Below, in pieces: positions 1 through 6,359 of a stretch of DNA of 13,670 nucleotides (positions are counted from its first letter, which is position 1; every line of letters starts with the position of its first letter). Both the position numbers and the translations under genes were made by a program. This DNA comes from Kiritimatiellales bacterium. GTDB lineage: Bacteria; Verrucomicrobiota; Kiritimatiellia; Kiritimatiellales; Pontiellaceae. Below the pieces are notes generated by a model. That model was not told the origin of the DNA and searched no databases. It saw only the letters and a program-made list of their open reading frames with translations. The stretch is taken from the NCBI GenBank assembly GCA_030630445.1, contig DAOVNC010000047.1:1-13670 (forward strand). Direction: 5' to 3'.

Positions 1-2
1 AT

Positions 3-530
3 GAAAGGTTGCGGTTCAAGGGGCGGGTCATTGCCGCCACCTACAAGTCCATCGACGCACTGCGGCGCGAGGGAAACTTTCGCGACGATTTCTACTACCG
101 CCTCTGCTCGGATCTCATCACCGTTCCGCCGCTGCGCCAGCGCATCCGCGAAACCCCGCGCGAGCTGGGCATGCTGGCGGGCCATCTTGCGCAGCGCATT
201 TGCGGATCAGGCGACTCGCTTCCAATTCTTGGCAAGCTGAAACAGGATGTTGGAAAAAACTATGCTTGGCCGGGCAACGTCCGCGAACTGGAGCAGGCGA
301 TCCGCCGCATCATGCTGACCGGAACCTACGACGGCGATGCTATCGCCGAACCATCGGAGAAAGTCGCGCTCAGCCAGGCGGTGGAATCCGGCAACCTCAC
401 GGCCAAGGAACTGGTCGAGAAATATTGCCGCGATCTCTACGAGACCTACGGAAACTATGGCGAAGTCGCCCGCCGCACCGGCCTCGACTGGCGCACAGTG
501 AAGAAGAACGTGATGGGAAGTGAAACGTGA
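3..530 (+). CDS. Sigma-54-dependent transcriptional activator, C-terminal part (5' end outside window)
   Basis: The open frame runs in from the left edge and ends at TGA 528-530. It begins inside the AAA+ ATPase core: a GRVIAAT strand, then REGNFRDDFYYRL, the arginine-finger segment typical of sigma-54 activators, then PPLRQR. The YAWPGNVRELEQAI motif follows, closing the AAA+ module. The last 45 or so residues (NYGEVARRTGLDWRTVKKNV) look like a Fis-type helix-turn-helix that would bind an upstream enhancer. Family knowledge: these proteins use ATP to remodel the RNA polymerase-sigma-54 closed complex. The GAFTGA loop, Walker A and any sensor domain lie outside the window, so the signal and target genes cannot be named. 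A terminator-like hairpin follows 20 bases after the stop. The family call is firm; the regulon is unknown. Confidence 0.9.
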   Translation, partial: ERLRFKGRVIAATYKSIDALRREGNFRDDFYYRLCSDLITVPPLRQRIRETPRELGMLAGHLAQRICGSGDSLPILGKLKQDVGKNYAWPGNVRELEQAIRRIMLTGTYDGDAIAEPSEKVALSQAVESGNLTAKELVEKYCRDLYETYGNYGEVARRTGLDWRTVKKNVMGSET

Positions 531-549
531 CGATTGAGGCGTGATTGCG

Positions 550-571
550 AGCGTCAGGAAAACGCTTTTTT
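550..571 (+). terminator. Short rho-independent terminator candidate
   Basis: AGCGT (550-554) pairs with ACGCT (562-566) across a 7-base loop and is followed by a run of five T. It lies 20 bases after the stop of the sigma-54 activator on the same strand. The stem is only 5 bp, 6 with a G-T pair, so it may be weak. Confidence 0.5.
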
Positions 572-572
572 C

Positions 573-644
573 TATATCAGTAATGATATAAAAAGGGTTG
601 ATTTTGGCATTTTAGAGCCTGAAATATATCATTAACGATATATT
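573..644. repeat. Pair of near-identical 18-bp AT-rich dyads between convergent genes
   Basis: Copy 1 is TATATCAGTAATGATATA (573-590). Copy 2 is TATATCATTAACGATATA (625-642), which extends to 8-bp perfect arms at 623-644. The copies differ at two central positions and share TATATC...GATATA arms. Their centres are 52 bp apart, close to five helical turns, which resembles paired operators for a dimeric DNA-binding protein. They sit between the end of the sigma-54 activator and the end of selU, so no obvious promoter is being controlled. The rest of 531-692 shows no credible gene. Function is unknown. Confidence 0.5.
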
Positions 645-692
645 GTAAATGTGTGGGTTTCGATTGTTTTTCGTGGGGTGTGGAGGCTTGGG

Positions 693-1778
693 CTACCGTA
701 GCGAATGCAGATAATCCAGCACCTCGGGCGCGTTGCCCTTGAAGACAATGTGGGCGCTTTTGTTCTGAAGCTGGTAGTCGTACATCGGGTCGTAGTAGTC
801 GCGCAATAGGAGCTCGATCCATTCCTTGTGCCGCTCCGGATCGCCGCTTTCGTGAGCGGCGTGGAGGAGCTGCCTGATCTGCTGGTGGCGCAGGCCGCCG
901 AGCCGCTTGCGGATGCGGTCGAGGCAGTTGTCCATGTAGGCGAGCCACTCGCCGATTCCGTTTTCACTGCCGTAGGCTCCGATGTAGTCGCTTTGTGCGC
1001 TGGTGATGTATTCGTCGAAGGTGATCTGCACCCGTTCTTCCATGGGGCGTTCGAGGATGACCAGATTGGCTTGCCTGTAGTGTTCGACGAGTAGTTTGGG
1101 CAGGTAGCGATCTCCAATGTTACGACCTTCGTCTTCAAGAATAATATGCCGGTGTCCCGCGTCGGCGTGTTTGATTAGCGCCCATGCTAAGCGGTTTTCA
1201 AAGTCGATGGGGTTGGGCTGCGGTGTCGTGAAGCGCCCGAAGCTTGATCCTCGGTGATTGGCGATGGTTTCGAGGTCGACTGCATTTTTCAACTGTTGGA
1301 GCAGGATCGTTTTTCCGGTTCCGGTCCGCCCTCCGAGAATGATGGGAATTGCGGGTTGGTTGTCCGGGTCGAATTGGTCTATTAGATAGTTCCGGAAGGC
1401 TTTATAGCCGCCTTCCAATCGCGGAATAACCGCACCCGTTTCTTCAGCGATCCACTGCTGGCTAACTTGGGATCGCATCCCGCCCCGGAAACAGTAGAGC
1501 AGGGTGTCGGGGCGGCGTTTAAGTTGTTCCACCCATGCATCGATCCGCTCCTTCTTCACTTTTCCGCTGACGAGTTCGTGCCCCAGCTTTACGGCTTCGG
1601 CGTTTCCTTTTTCCTTGTAGCAAATGCCGACGAGGTGCCGCTCTTCGTTATTCATTAGCGGAAGGTTGACGACATTCGGGAACGCGCCGCCCTCAAATTC
1701 GACCGGGGCGCGCACATCGATGAGCGGGACGTCGTCGAGTACGATTTGTCGGAAGTCGCTGGTGGTGGGTAGGGTCAT
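693..1778 (-). CDS. selU: tRNA 2-selenouridine synthase (SelU/MnmH)
   Basis: This 361-residue protein matches the usual two-domain layout of the family. Residues about 10-130 form a rhodanese-like domain with catalytic Cys96 in LLYCFRGGMRSQ. Residues from about 145 form a P-loop domain with GGRTGTGKT (149-157). Family knowledge: the enzyme geranylates and then selenates 2-thiouridine at the wobble position of Lys, Glu and Gln tRNAs, using selenophosphate from SelD. The ATG shares its A with the selD stop codon (TAATG), so translation is probably coupled to selD. The arrangement means this organism has at least the tRNA branch of selenium use. No selA, selB or selenocysteine tRNA is present in the window. 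Nothing looks truncated. Confidence 0.96.
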   Translation of the reverse strand: MTLPTTSDFRQIVLDDVPLIDVRAPVEFEGGAFPNVVNLPLMNNEERHLVGICYKEKGNAEAVKLGHELVSGKVKKERIDAWVEQLKRRPDTLLYCFRGGMRSQVSQQWIAEETGAVIPRLEGGYKAFRNYLIDQFDPDNQPAIPIILGGRTGTGKTILLQQLKNAVDLETIANHRGSSFGRFTTPQPNPIDFENRLAWALIKHADAGHRHIILEDEGRNIGDRYLPKLLVEHYRQANLVILERPMEERVQITFDEYITSAQSDYIGAYGSENGIGEWLAYMDNCLDRIRKRLGGLRHQQIRQLLHAAHESGDPERHKEWIELLLRDYYDPMYDYQLQNKSAHIVFKGNAPEVLDYLHSLR

Positions 1779-2812
1779 TAATCTTCGATTTCAATTAGTT
1801 TTTCGCCGCGCGGGCGGGTCTGGCCAATCGGTTCCAGTTCAAGGCCCGCCTTGGCAGTCAGAGCCAGAAAATCGGCGATGGCAGGTTTTTGCACAATGGC
1901 AAGTAGTCCGCCCGACGTTTGAGGATCGCAGAGAAGGATTTTTTGCTCATCGGTCATTTCGCCGAGGGTGTGGCCATAGCTGCTGAAATTGGTTCGGTTC
2001 CCGCCGGGGATGCAACCGAGGTCGATATATCTGCCGACGTTTGGAAGTTTTGGTACGCGGTCGTAGTGGATGGTGGCGGAGATTTCGCTGCCTTCGCAGA
2101 TTTCCCCGAGATGGCCGAGCAGTCCAAAGCCGGTTACATCGGTGAGCGCCACCACGCCTTCGAATTGGGCGATTTCGGCACCGAGCTTGTTGAGCGTGCA
2201 CATGGCTTCAATGGATGCGTCGATGTGGCCGGGTTCGATGACATCCATTTTCTGCGCGGTGGAAAGGATGCCGATGCCGAGTGGTTTGGTGAGGAATATT
2301 TCGCAGTCCGGTTCGGCGGTATTGTTTTTCTTGAGATGCTTGTTGTCGACCAGCCCCGTCACGGCCAGTCCGAAGATCGGTTCGGGCGAATCGATGGAGT
2401 GTCCGCCCGCCAGAGGAATCCCAGCGTCGTCGCACGCCGCGCGGCCTCCGTCGATCACCTGCCGCGCCACCTCTTCGGAAAGCTTTTTGATGGGCCAGCC
2501 AAAAATGGAGATGGCCATCAGCGGCTTGCCACCCATGGCATAGATGTCGCTAAGCGCATTGGTGGCGGCAATCCGCCCGAAGGTGAAAGGGTCGTCGACG
2601 ATCGGCATGAAAAAGTCGGTCGTGCTCAGCACCGAAGTCCCGTTGCCGAGATCGTAGGCCGCCGCGTCGTCCTTGCTACTATTCCCCACCAGCAGGTTGG
2701 GGTGGGGCAGGGTTTCGCGCGAGGTTTTAAGAATCGACTCCAGCACCGCCGGCGAAATCTTGCATCCGCATCCGGCGCCGTGGCTGTATTGGGTTAGTTT
2801 GACGCTTTCCAT
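1778..2812 (-). CDS. selD: Selenide, water dikinase (selenophosphate synthetase)
   Basis: The protein is 344 residues, a normal length. The N terminus carries the conserved glycine-rich catalytic loop HGAGCGCK, with Cys15 corresponding to the catalytic Cys17 of the E. coli enzyme and Lys18 to its Lys20. The residue here is Cys, not selenocysteine. Further on are the STTDFFMPIVDDP and GGHSIDSPEPIFGLAVTG stretches of the AIRS/PurM-like ATP-binding fold and the DVTGFGLLGHL segment. Family knowledge: it makes selenophosphate from selenide and ATP. The start is supported by AAGGAG (2823-2828 complement), 10 bases upstream. It is followed without a gap by selU, its direct consumer, and preceded 64 bases upstream by yceH on the same strand. 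Confidence 0.97.
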   Translation of the reverse strand: MESVKLTQYSHGAGCGCKISPAVLESILKTSRETLPHPNLLVGNSSKDDAAAYDLGNGTSVLSTTDFFMPIVDDPFTFGRIAATNALSDIYAMGGKPLMAISIFGWPIKKLSEEVARQVIDGGRAACDDAGIPLAGGHSIDSPEPIFGLAVTGLVDNKHLKKNNTAEPDCEIFLTKPLGIGILSTAQKMDVIEPGHIDASIEAMCTLNKLGAEIAQFEGVVALTDVTGFGLLGHLGEICEGSEISATIHYDRVPKLPNVGRYIDLGCIPGGNRTNFSSYGHTLGEMTDEQKILLCDPQTSGGLLAIVQKPAIADFLALTAKAGLELEPIGQTRPRGEKLIEIED

Positions 2813-2857
2813 TGGATTCCAGCTCCTTTATCGAAAAAGAAAAAAGAACCTACCTGA

Positions 2858-2878
2858 AAATGGAAGGCTTGTCCATTT
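2858..2878 (-). terminator. Weak hairpin at the end of yceH
   Basis: AAATGGA (2858-2864) and TCCATTT (2872-2878) form a 7-bp stem with a 7-base loop, overlapping the yceH stop codon. On the minus strand only four T follow directly, with a T-rich stretch about 12 bases later. It could be a weak terminator or attenuator before selD, or chance in AT-rich spacer DNA. Confidence 0.3.
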
Positions 2879-3530
2879 ACTCAAATGCGGTTTTAAATTC
2901 CGCAAAGCTGGCTTTGAGTTCGTCTAGTTCCTGACGGAGAGCGGCGACCTCTCCTTCCAATGCAAGGATCTGGTCGTTGCCGCCCGTTGCGACCTCTGGC
3001 AGGAGTTCCGGTTCGGAGGGGGTTTCTGGCTCGCCGGACAGAAGGTGCGCCCAGCGCCGCTCGCGCCGGCCGGGTTCGCGCGGGAGATGGACAACGAACG
3101 GGTTGTCCTCGCGCATTTCCAATCCTTGGAGGATTTCCTCCACTTCGTGCCAGTCGGCTAGTGGATGAAGGCGGGAAGCGTGCGCGCGCAGATCGCCGGA
3201 GGTCTGCGCACCGCGCAAAAACAGTTCGCACAGGATGGCCGTCTTTGCTGGAGAAAAATTCCATTTGGCGCGGAAGTTGTGCTTGTACTTTGGCACGCGG
3301 CTGGAGCTGGAGGTGACCTCGATGGCCAGTTGGTACGTCATGCGAAGTTCGTCGAGCGTGCGCATTACCGTATTCTCGTCCAGCGCCATCACGGGTAGGC
3401 GGTTCGACTTTTGGTTGCAGGCGTTTACCAGTGCATTAAGCGTTAGTGGATAATGATCCGGAGTCGCGATCTCCTTTTCAATCAGGCATCCCAGCACACG
3501 CACTTCGATCGGGGTTAGTTCAATATCCAT
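2877..3530 (-). CDS. yceH: YceH family protein (DUF480)
   Basis: The 217-residue product matches DUF480/YceH along its length. It opens with LTPIEVRVLGCLIEKE and TPDHYPLTLNALVNACNQKSNR, the first winged-helix domain. A second winged-helix domain follows at about 90-165, with PAKTAILCELFLRGAQTSGDLRAHASR and a WAHLLSGEP end. Residues about 185-214 (ILALEGEVAALRQELDELKA) form a predicted coiled coil. The role of the family is not established; a DNA-binding or regulatory function is inferred from the fold. The start is supported by GGAG (3538-3541 complement) seven bases upstream. It may be the first gene of a yceH-selD-selU transcript, though the hairpin in the 64-base gap could separate them. 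Confidence 0.93.
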   Translation of the reverse strand: MDIELTPIEVRVLGCLIEKEIATPDHYPLTLNALVNACNQKSNRLPVMALDENTVMRTLDELRMTYQLAIEVTSSSSRVPKYKHNFRAKWNFSPAKTAILCELFLRGAQTSGDLRAHASRLHPLADWHEVEEILQGLEMREDNPFVVHLPREPGRRERRWAHLLSGEPETPSEPELLPEVATGGNDQILALEGEVAALRQELDELKASFAEFKTAFE

Positions 3531-3555
3531 CGCATAGCTCCACGGTCAAAAAGGC

Positions 3556-3585
3556 ATATTAGCGCAGATGCTTCTTGATTGTGAA
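3556..3585 (-). promoter_or_regulatory. Candidate sigma-70-type promoter for yceH
   Basis: On the minus strand TTCACA (3585-3580) and TAATAT (3561-3556) are 18 bases apart, resembling -35 and -10 boxes. They lie about 25 bases before the yceH start. The boxes match consensus at five and four positions; no experimental support exists. Confidence 0.35.
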
Positions 3586-3647
3586 GCTTCGGTATTGAAC
3601 AAAGTTGCTCGCCATTTTTGGCTAAACATTGGAAGGTTCCCGGCGAT

Positions 3648-4388
3648 ATGAATATGATTCTTTTGCAACCCGATGATTTTGGCGAGGGCGGATTGGCTGT
3701 GCTTTCCGACGGGCGGGCGCGGCATATCCGCAAGGTGTTGAAGGCAGAGCCGGGCAAGGTGCTTCGCATTGGTTTGCTCAATGGCTCGCTGGGGAAAGGG
3801 ACGGTTTTATCGGTCGATAAATATCAGGTTTGCCTCCAGTGCGCATTGGATGCGGAGAGTCCGCCGATGCCCAGGGTCGACCTGCTGTTGGCGATGCCGC
3901 GACCGAAGGTGATGAAGCGGTTGTGGGCGCAGTTGGCCGCGCTTGGGGTGGGGCGGATCGTGCTGGTGAATGCCGGCAAGGTGGAGCGCTACTATTTCGA
4001 CAGCCATGTGCTCGAACCCGGTTTCTACAATAATCTCTTGATTGAAGGGCTTCAGCAGGCGCGTTGCACGCATCTTCCAGAGGTGCTGGTGCGTCAGCGT
4101 TTTAAACCTTTCGTTGAAGATGAATTGGATGGTTTGTTTGGAAATCAACTGAAGTTGTTGGCGGATCCTTCGAGCGAGAAACGGGCGGCAGACCATGTAC
4201 AATTAGCGGATCCTTCGGAACGGGTGTTGCTGGCGGTCGGTCCGGAGGGGGGATGGACTCCGTATGAGTTGGATATGTTGCAGGAGCACGGATTTAAACT
4301 TTTCGGCATGGGCAAGCGCATCCTGCGCACGGATACGGCATGCATCGGATTGCTCTCTATGCTTGCAGAAGTTTTGAACCACAGATAA
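3648..4388 (+). CDS. rsmE: 16S rRNA m3U1498 methyltransferase RsmE
   Basis: This 246-residue protein fits the RsmE family. The N-terminal PUA-like domain includes the RARHIRKVLKAEPGKVLRI segment (23-41). The C-terminal SPOUT methyltransferase domain carries LLAVGPEGGWTPYE and GMGKRILRTDTA (about 194-231), which form the knotted S-adenosylmethionine pocket. Family knowledge: it methylates N3 of U1498 in 16S rRNA of the assembled 30S subunit. I chose the ATG at 3648 because the product then begins MNMILLQPDDF, as is usual, and GGAAGG (3631-3636) lies 11 bases upstream. An upstream TTG at 3618 is less likely. The last residues (NHR, stop) are encoded by a small repeat described separately. A 12-bp repeat (4161-4172, 4206-4217) lies in a variable linker. 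Confidence 0.95.
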   Translation: MNMILLQPDDFGEGGLAVLSDGRARHIRKVLKAEPGKVLRIGLLNGSLGKGTVLSVDKYQVCLQCALDAESPPMPRVDLLLAMPRPKVMKRLWAQLAALGVGRIVLVNAGKVERYYFDSHVLEPGFYNNLLIEGLQQARCTHLPEVLVRQRFKPFVEDELDGLFGNQLKLLADPSSEKRAADHVQLADPSERVLLAVGPEGGWTPYELDMLQEHGFKLFGMGKRILRTDTACIGLLSMLAEVLNHR

Positions 4389-4410
4389 ACACAGATGCAC
4401 ATGGATGTAC
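4377..4410. repeat. Short ACAGAT-type repeat overlapping the rsmE stop codon
   Basis: After AACC the sequence runs as three imperfect 10-bp units: ACAGATAAAC (4381-4390), ACAGATGCAC (4391-4400) and ATGGATGTAC (4401-4410). Similar ACCACAGAT-style repeats are familiar from intergenic DNA of many environmental bacteria; that link is from memory. The first unit supplies the last codons and the TAA stop of rsmE. The repeat ends 13 bases before pgpA starts. Confidence 0.6.
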
Positions 4411-4423
4411 TTGAAGGGGTTTT

Positions 4424-4873
4424 ATGAAGAATTTGATTAAGTGGGTTGCAGTGGGTTTTGGGACGGGATGGAGTCCGATTATGCCGGGAACAGTGGGCAC
4501 GCTGGTGGGGCTTCCGTTGGCGTGGGGACTGATGTTTCTGTATGGTCAACCTCTGCTTCAGGCATTGATTTGCATTGTGCTGGCCCTGATTGCTATTCCC
4601 ATCTGCGGAGTGGCGGAAAAGATGATCGGAGGGAAGGATCCGGGCTGTATTGTGGCGGACGAATATTTGACGTTGCCCATTACGGTCATCGGTCTAACCT
4701 CGCCATGGGCGTTGCTAAGCGGATTTGTGCTCCACCGTATTTTCGATATCACCAAGCCTCCGCCAATCAAGCAACTTCAGGATATCCATGGTGGATTTGG
4801 TATTGTGGTCGATGACTTTCTTGCCGCGCTGATTGCGCTGGGTCTGAACCATCTGCTGTTTATGTTTTTGTAG
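4424..4873 (+). CDS. pgpA: Phosphatidylglycerophosphatase A
   Basis: The 149-residue integral membrane protein has the PgpA signatures in order: GTGWSPIMPGTVGT (13-26), GGKDPGCIVADEYLTLPI (69-86) with the conserved acidic pair Asp79-Glu80, FDITKPPPI (107-115) and GGFGIVVDD (123-131). Several hydrophobic membrane segments lie between them. Family knowledge: it removes phosphate from phosphatidylglycerophosphate to give phosphatidylglycerol, a step of phospholipid synthesis in the inner membrane. AAGGGG lies just upstream of the ATG. It follows rsmE by 35 bases and is probably cotranscribed. Length is close to, or slightly below, the family average. Confidence 0.95.
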   Translation: MKNLIKWVAVGFGTGWSPIMPGTVGTLVGLPLAWGLMFLYGQPLLQALICIVLALIAIPICGVAEKMIGGKDPGCIVADEYLTLPITVIGLTSPWALLSGFVLHRIFDITKPPPIKQLQDIHGGFGIVVDDFLAALIALGLNHLLFMFL

Positions 4874-5006
4874 AGGATCGTTCTATTCCACTGCGCCCAT
4901 GCGGGCGAATGGCCAGTAGATCGTACGTACTTTCCCAATAATACTTTCGCGCGAGATGGCTCCGAAATGTCGGCTGTCGAGGCTTCTGCCGGGCGCGGTG
5001 TTGTCG

Positions 5007-5308
5007 CCCAAAACGGCTCATCGTAGATTTGTATGGCGATTCATGTGCCAAAGGCACAATACACTTTAGCATGGGGCACCGCCCCATGTGTTCCAGATGC
5101 CCATCCATATTTGCCCTGTAGGGGCAACACAAACCGAAATATTGTGTTGCCCCTACAGGGCAATGTGGTTCTTCTGCCAGAGTCCTTGGGCGTTGCCCAA
5201 GGCTAAAATGTGTTGCGCCTTCAGCGCATTTAGTCAGATCTTAAAAGCCTCTCTCCGGCAACTCTCATCCGATCTCACCATAAAAATCTACGAAGAACCC
5301 CCAAAAAC
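5007..5308. mobile_element. 285-bp MITE-like palindromic insertion (5015-5299) with target duplications
   Basis: The element runs from 5015 to 5299. Its ends are inverted repeats of 25 bp (5015-5039 and 5275-5299) matching at 21 positions, both beginning GG and sharing TCGTAGATTT. It is flanked by CCCAAAAC (5007-5014) and CCCAAAAAC (5300-5308), an apparent 8-bp target duplication with one extra A in one copy. It encodes no protein. The interior is an imperfect palindrome centred on a perfect 22-bp inverted repeat (5111-5132, 5142-5163). GG ends and 8-bp duplications would fit mobilisation by an IS1595-type transposase, but this is a guess. It disrupts the signal peptidase remnant. Confidence 0.8.
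5044..5228. repeat. Symmetric array of six small hairpins inside the insertion
   Basis: In order: TGTGCC/GGCACA (5044-5058, loop AAA), CATGGGGC/GCCCCATG (5070-5088, loop ACC), TTGCCC/GGGCAA (5111-5127), TTGCCC/GGGCAA (5147-5163), CCTTGGGC/GCCCAAGG (5184-5202, loop GTT) and TGCGC/GCGCA (5214-5228). The middle two sit within the perfect 22-bp arms and can alternatively form one long stem. The left three mirror the right three. Confidence 0.8.
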
Positions 5309-5485
5309 AAAGGATTCATTCTCCCCCAGCGTGATTGTATTGGTGGGATGGGCGAGCTGCCCCCCGTTGCCATATTCGAATTTGCTCAAAACGGCGGGTT
5401 CGGAAAGTGGTTTGTCATTGATCAGGATGTGCGGCGAGATTGAGCGATGCCATACTGACCCATCGGGGATACGTTGATTTCCGAG

Positions 5486-6307
5486 TCATAGTTCCACCCA
5501 GTCGGTCGGATCGACTTTATAGTAGTATTGCAGTTCCTCGAATAGCTCAGGATGTTTGCTTTTCAACTGGCGCGGCTTTTCAAAGAAGGTTTCGGTAGCA
5601 ACGGCGAAGAATTCGGCGGGGTTGGTGGCGCCGTAGCGATCCATCGTGCTTTTTTTGCCGCGTCGTGTTTTGTCGACCAAAACGTTGTATTCATCGCCAA
5701 AGACGTGCGCCCATGCGGAATAGGCAGATCGTTCCTCAAGAATTGGCGCACCGTCGGCGGCACCATCCTCCTGATCGAGCTGGTGGGCAAATTCGTGGAA
5801 AGTGACGTTGTGGCCGTCTTCGAAATTGCGCGCACCACCCTTTACGCTATTCCACGAAAGCACGACCACCCCGCAATCCCATGATTCTCCGAGCCGCGCA
5901 CTTTCCCCGTTGTCGCCACCAAACATTCCCTTGCGCCCGCTCTGGTAGGTGTGGGGATAGACGAGGACGGTTTTGAGCTTGGGATACACTCGGGTTTCGC
6001 GGCCTAGTAGTAGCATGCAGGCCTGTGCCGCGATGGTTGCCGTGATCTCTTCAGTCAGTTCAAGTCCGCCGCAACCCTCGAACTGTTTTTCCGAGAGGAA
6101 TATCTGCATATAGCCAAACAGCTGTTTCTTGTGCTCCTCGGACATTTTTCCAATCATCGGAAGGGTCTTTTCCAGGATCGGAAGCCATGTTGGCGGAGGT
6201 GGGGTGGCGAGCAGCTTTTGATGGCGCAGTCGCCGGGAGCGGTGTTTGGCCATAATTAAAATTCCGGCTGTACCTGCAAGCAATAGAAAGATGGTAATGA
6301 TATGCAT
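5486..6307 (-). CDS. mtfA: MtfA-like zinc metallopeptidase (M90 family), membrane-anchored
   Basis: The 273-residue protein matches the MtfA/DUF980 family. Zinc motif HEFAH is at 171-175, preceded by NVTF and followed by QLDQEDGAADG; the third zinc ligand is probably Glu232 or Glu239 in NPAEFFAVATETFFEKP. The segments LSWNSVKGG and VLVYPHTY are also typical. Residues about 3-20 form a hydrophobic helix followed by KHRSRRLRHQK, so the enzyme is probably anchored in the inner membrane facing the cytoplasm. In E. coli MtfA binds the repressor Mlc and has peptidase activity; no such partner is seen here, so the local role is unknown. Its C terminus (DPTDWVEL) is normal for the family. Its TGA is followed in frame by the signal peptidase remnant. 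Confidence 0.92.
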   Translation of the reverse strand: MHIITIFLLLAGTAGILIMAKHRSRRLRHQKLLATPPPPTWLPILEKTLPMIGKMSEEHKKQLFGYMQIFLSEKQFEGCGGLELTEEITATIAAQACMLLLGRETRVYPKLKTVLVYPHTYQSGRKGMFGGDNGESARLGESWDCGVVVLSWNSVKGGARNFEDGHNVTFHEFAHQLDQEDGAADGAPILEERSAYSAWAHVFGDEYNVLVDKTRRGKKSTMDRYGATNPAEFFAVATETFFEKPRQLKSKHPELFEELQYYYKVDPTDWVEL

Positions 6308-6359
6308 TTCGCGGTCCAGTCATGAAATAGTGGCTTAAGGCAATACCTGCTTTGGCGGA

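Larger units (their letters stand above)
4883..5485 (-). pseudogene. Signal peptidase I (LepB-like) remnant, 5'-truncated and interrupted by an insertion
   Basis: Two pieces of one reading frame are visible on the minus strand. The upstream piece (5485-5291, 65 codons) includes HILINDKPLSEP and TITLGENESFVFG, then runs into TAG at 5290-5288. The downstream piece (5014-4883) reads VLGDN, SLDSRHFGAISRESIIGK and VRTIYWP before TAG at 4885-4883. GDN...SLDSRxFG and IxGKV..IYWP are signature segments of S26 leader peptidases. The 285-bp insertion splits the gene exactly at the GDN motif; removing it with one target copy gives a continuous ...ENESFVLGDN... frame. The catalytic Ser and Lys regions and the N-terminal membrane segment are absent, because the frame begins directly after the mtfA stop codon. 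It cannot encode an active peptidase. Confidence 0.85.

Noticed and set aside
1919..2797. Long 292-residue plus-strand open frame
   Set aside because: It is the antisense shadow of selD, which has full family motifs.
4377..4410. Possible start of a CRISPR array
   Set aside because: Three imperfect 10-bp units without spacers are a simple periodic repeat.
4860..5132. Minus-strand 90-residue open frame
   Set aside because: Wrong frame over the signal peptidase remnant and half of the insertion; no ribosome-binding site.
5111..5163. Perfect 22-bp inverted repeat as a terminator for pgpA
   Set aside because: No T tract follows on either strand and it lies in the centre of the inserted element.
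5088..5477. Plus-strand 129-residue open frame over the hairpin element
   Set aside because: It crosses the insertion boundary, has low-complexity repeat-derived sequence and overlaps the better-supported minus-strand remnant.
5291..5488. In-frame continuation of mtfA across its TGA, possible selenocysteine read-through given selD nearby
   Set aside because: The downstream residues match signal peptidase, not MtfA; MtfA already ends as its family does, and selU alone explains selD.
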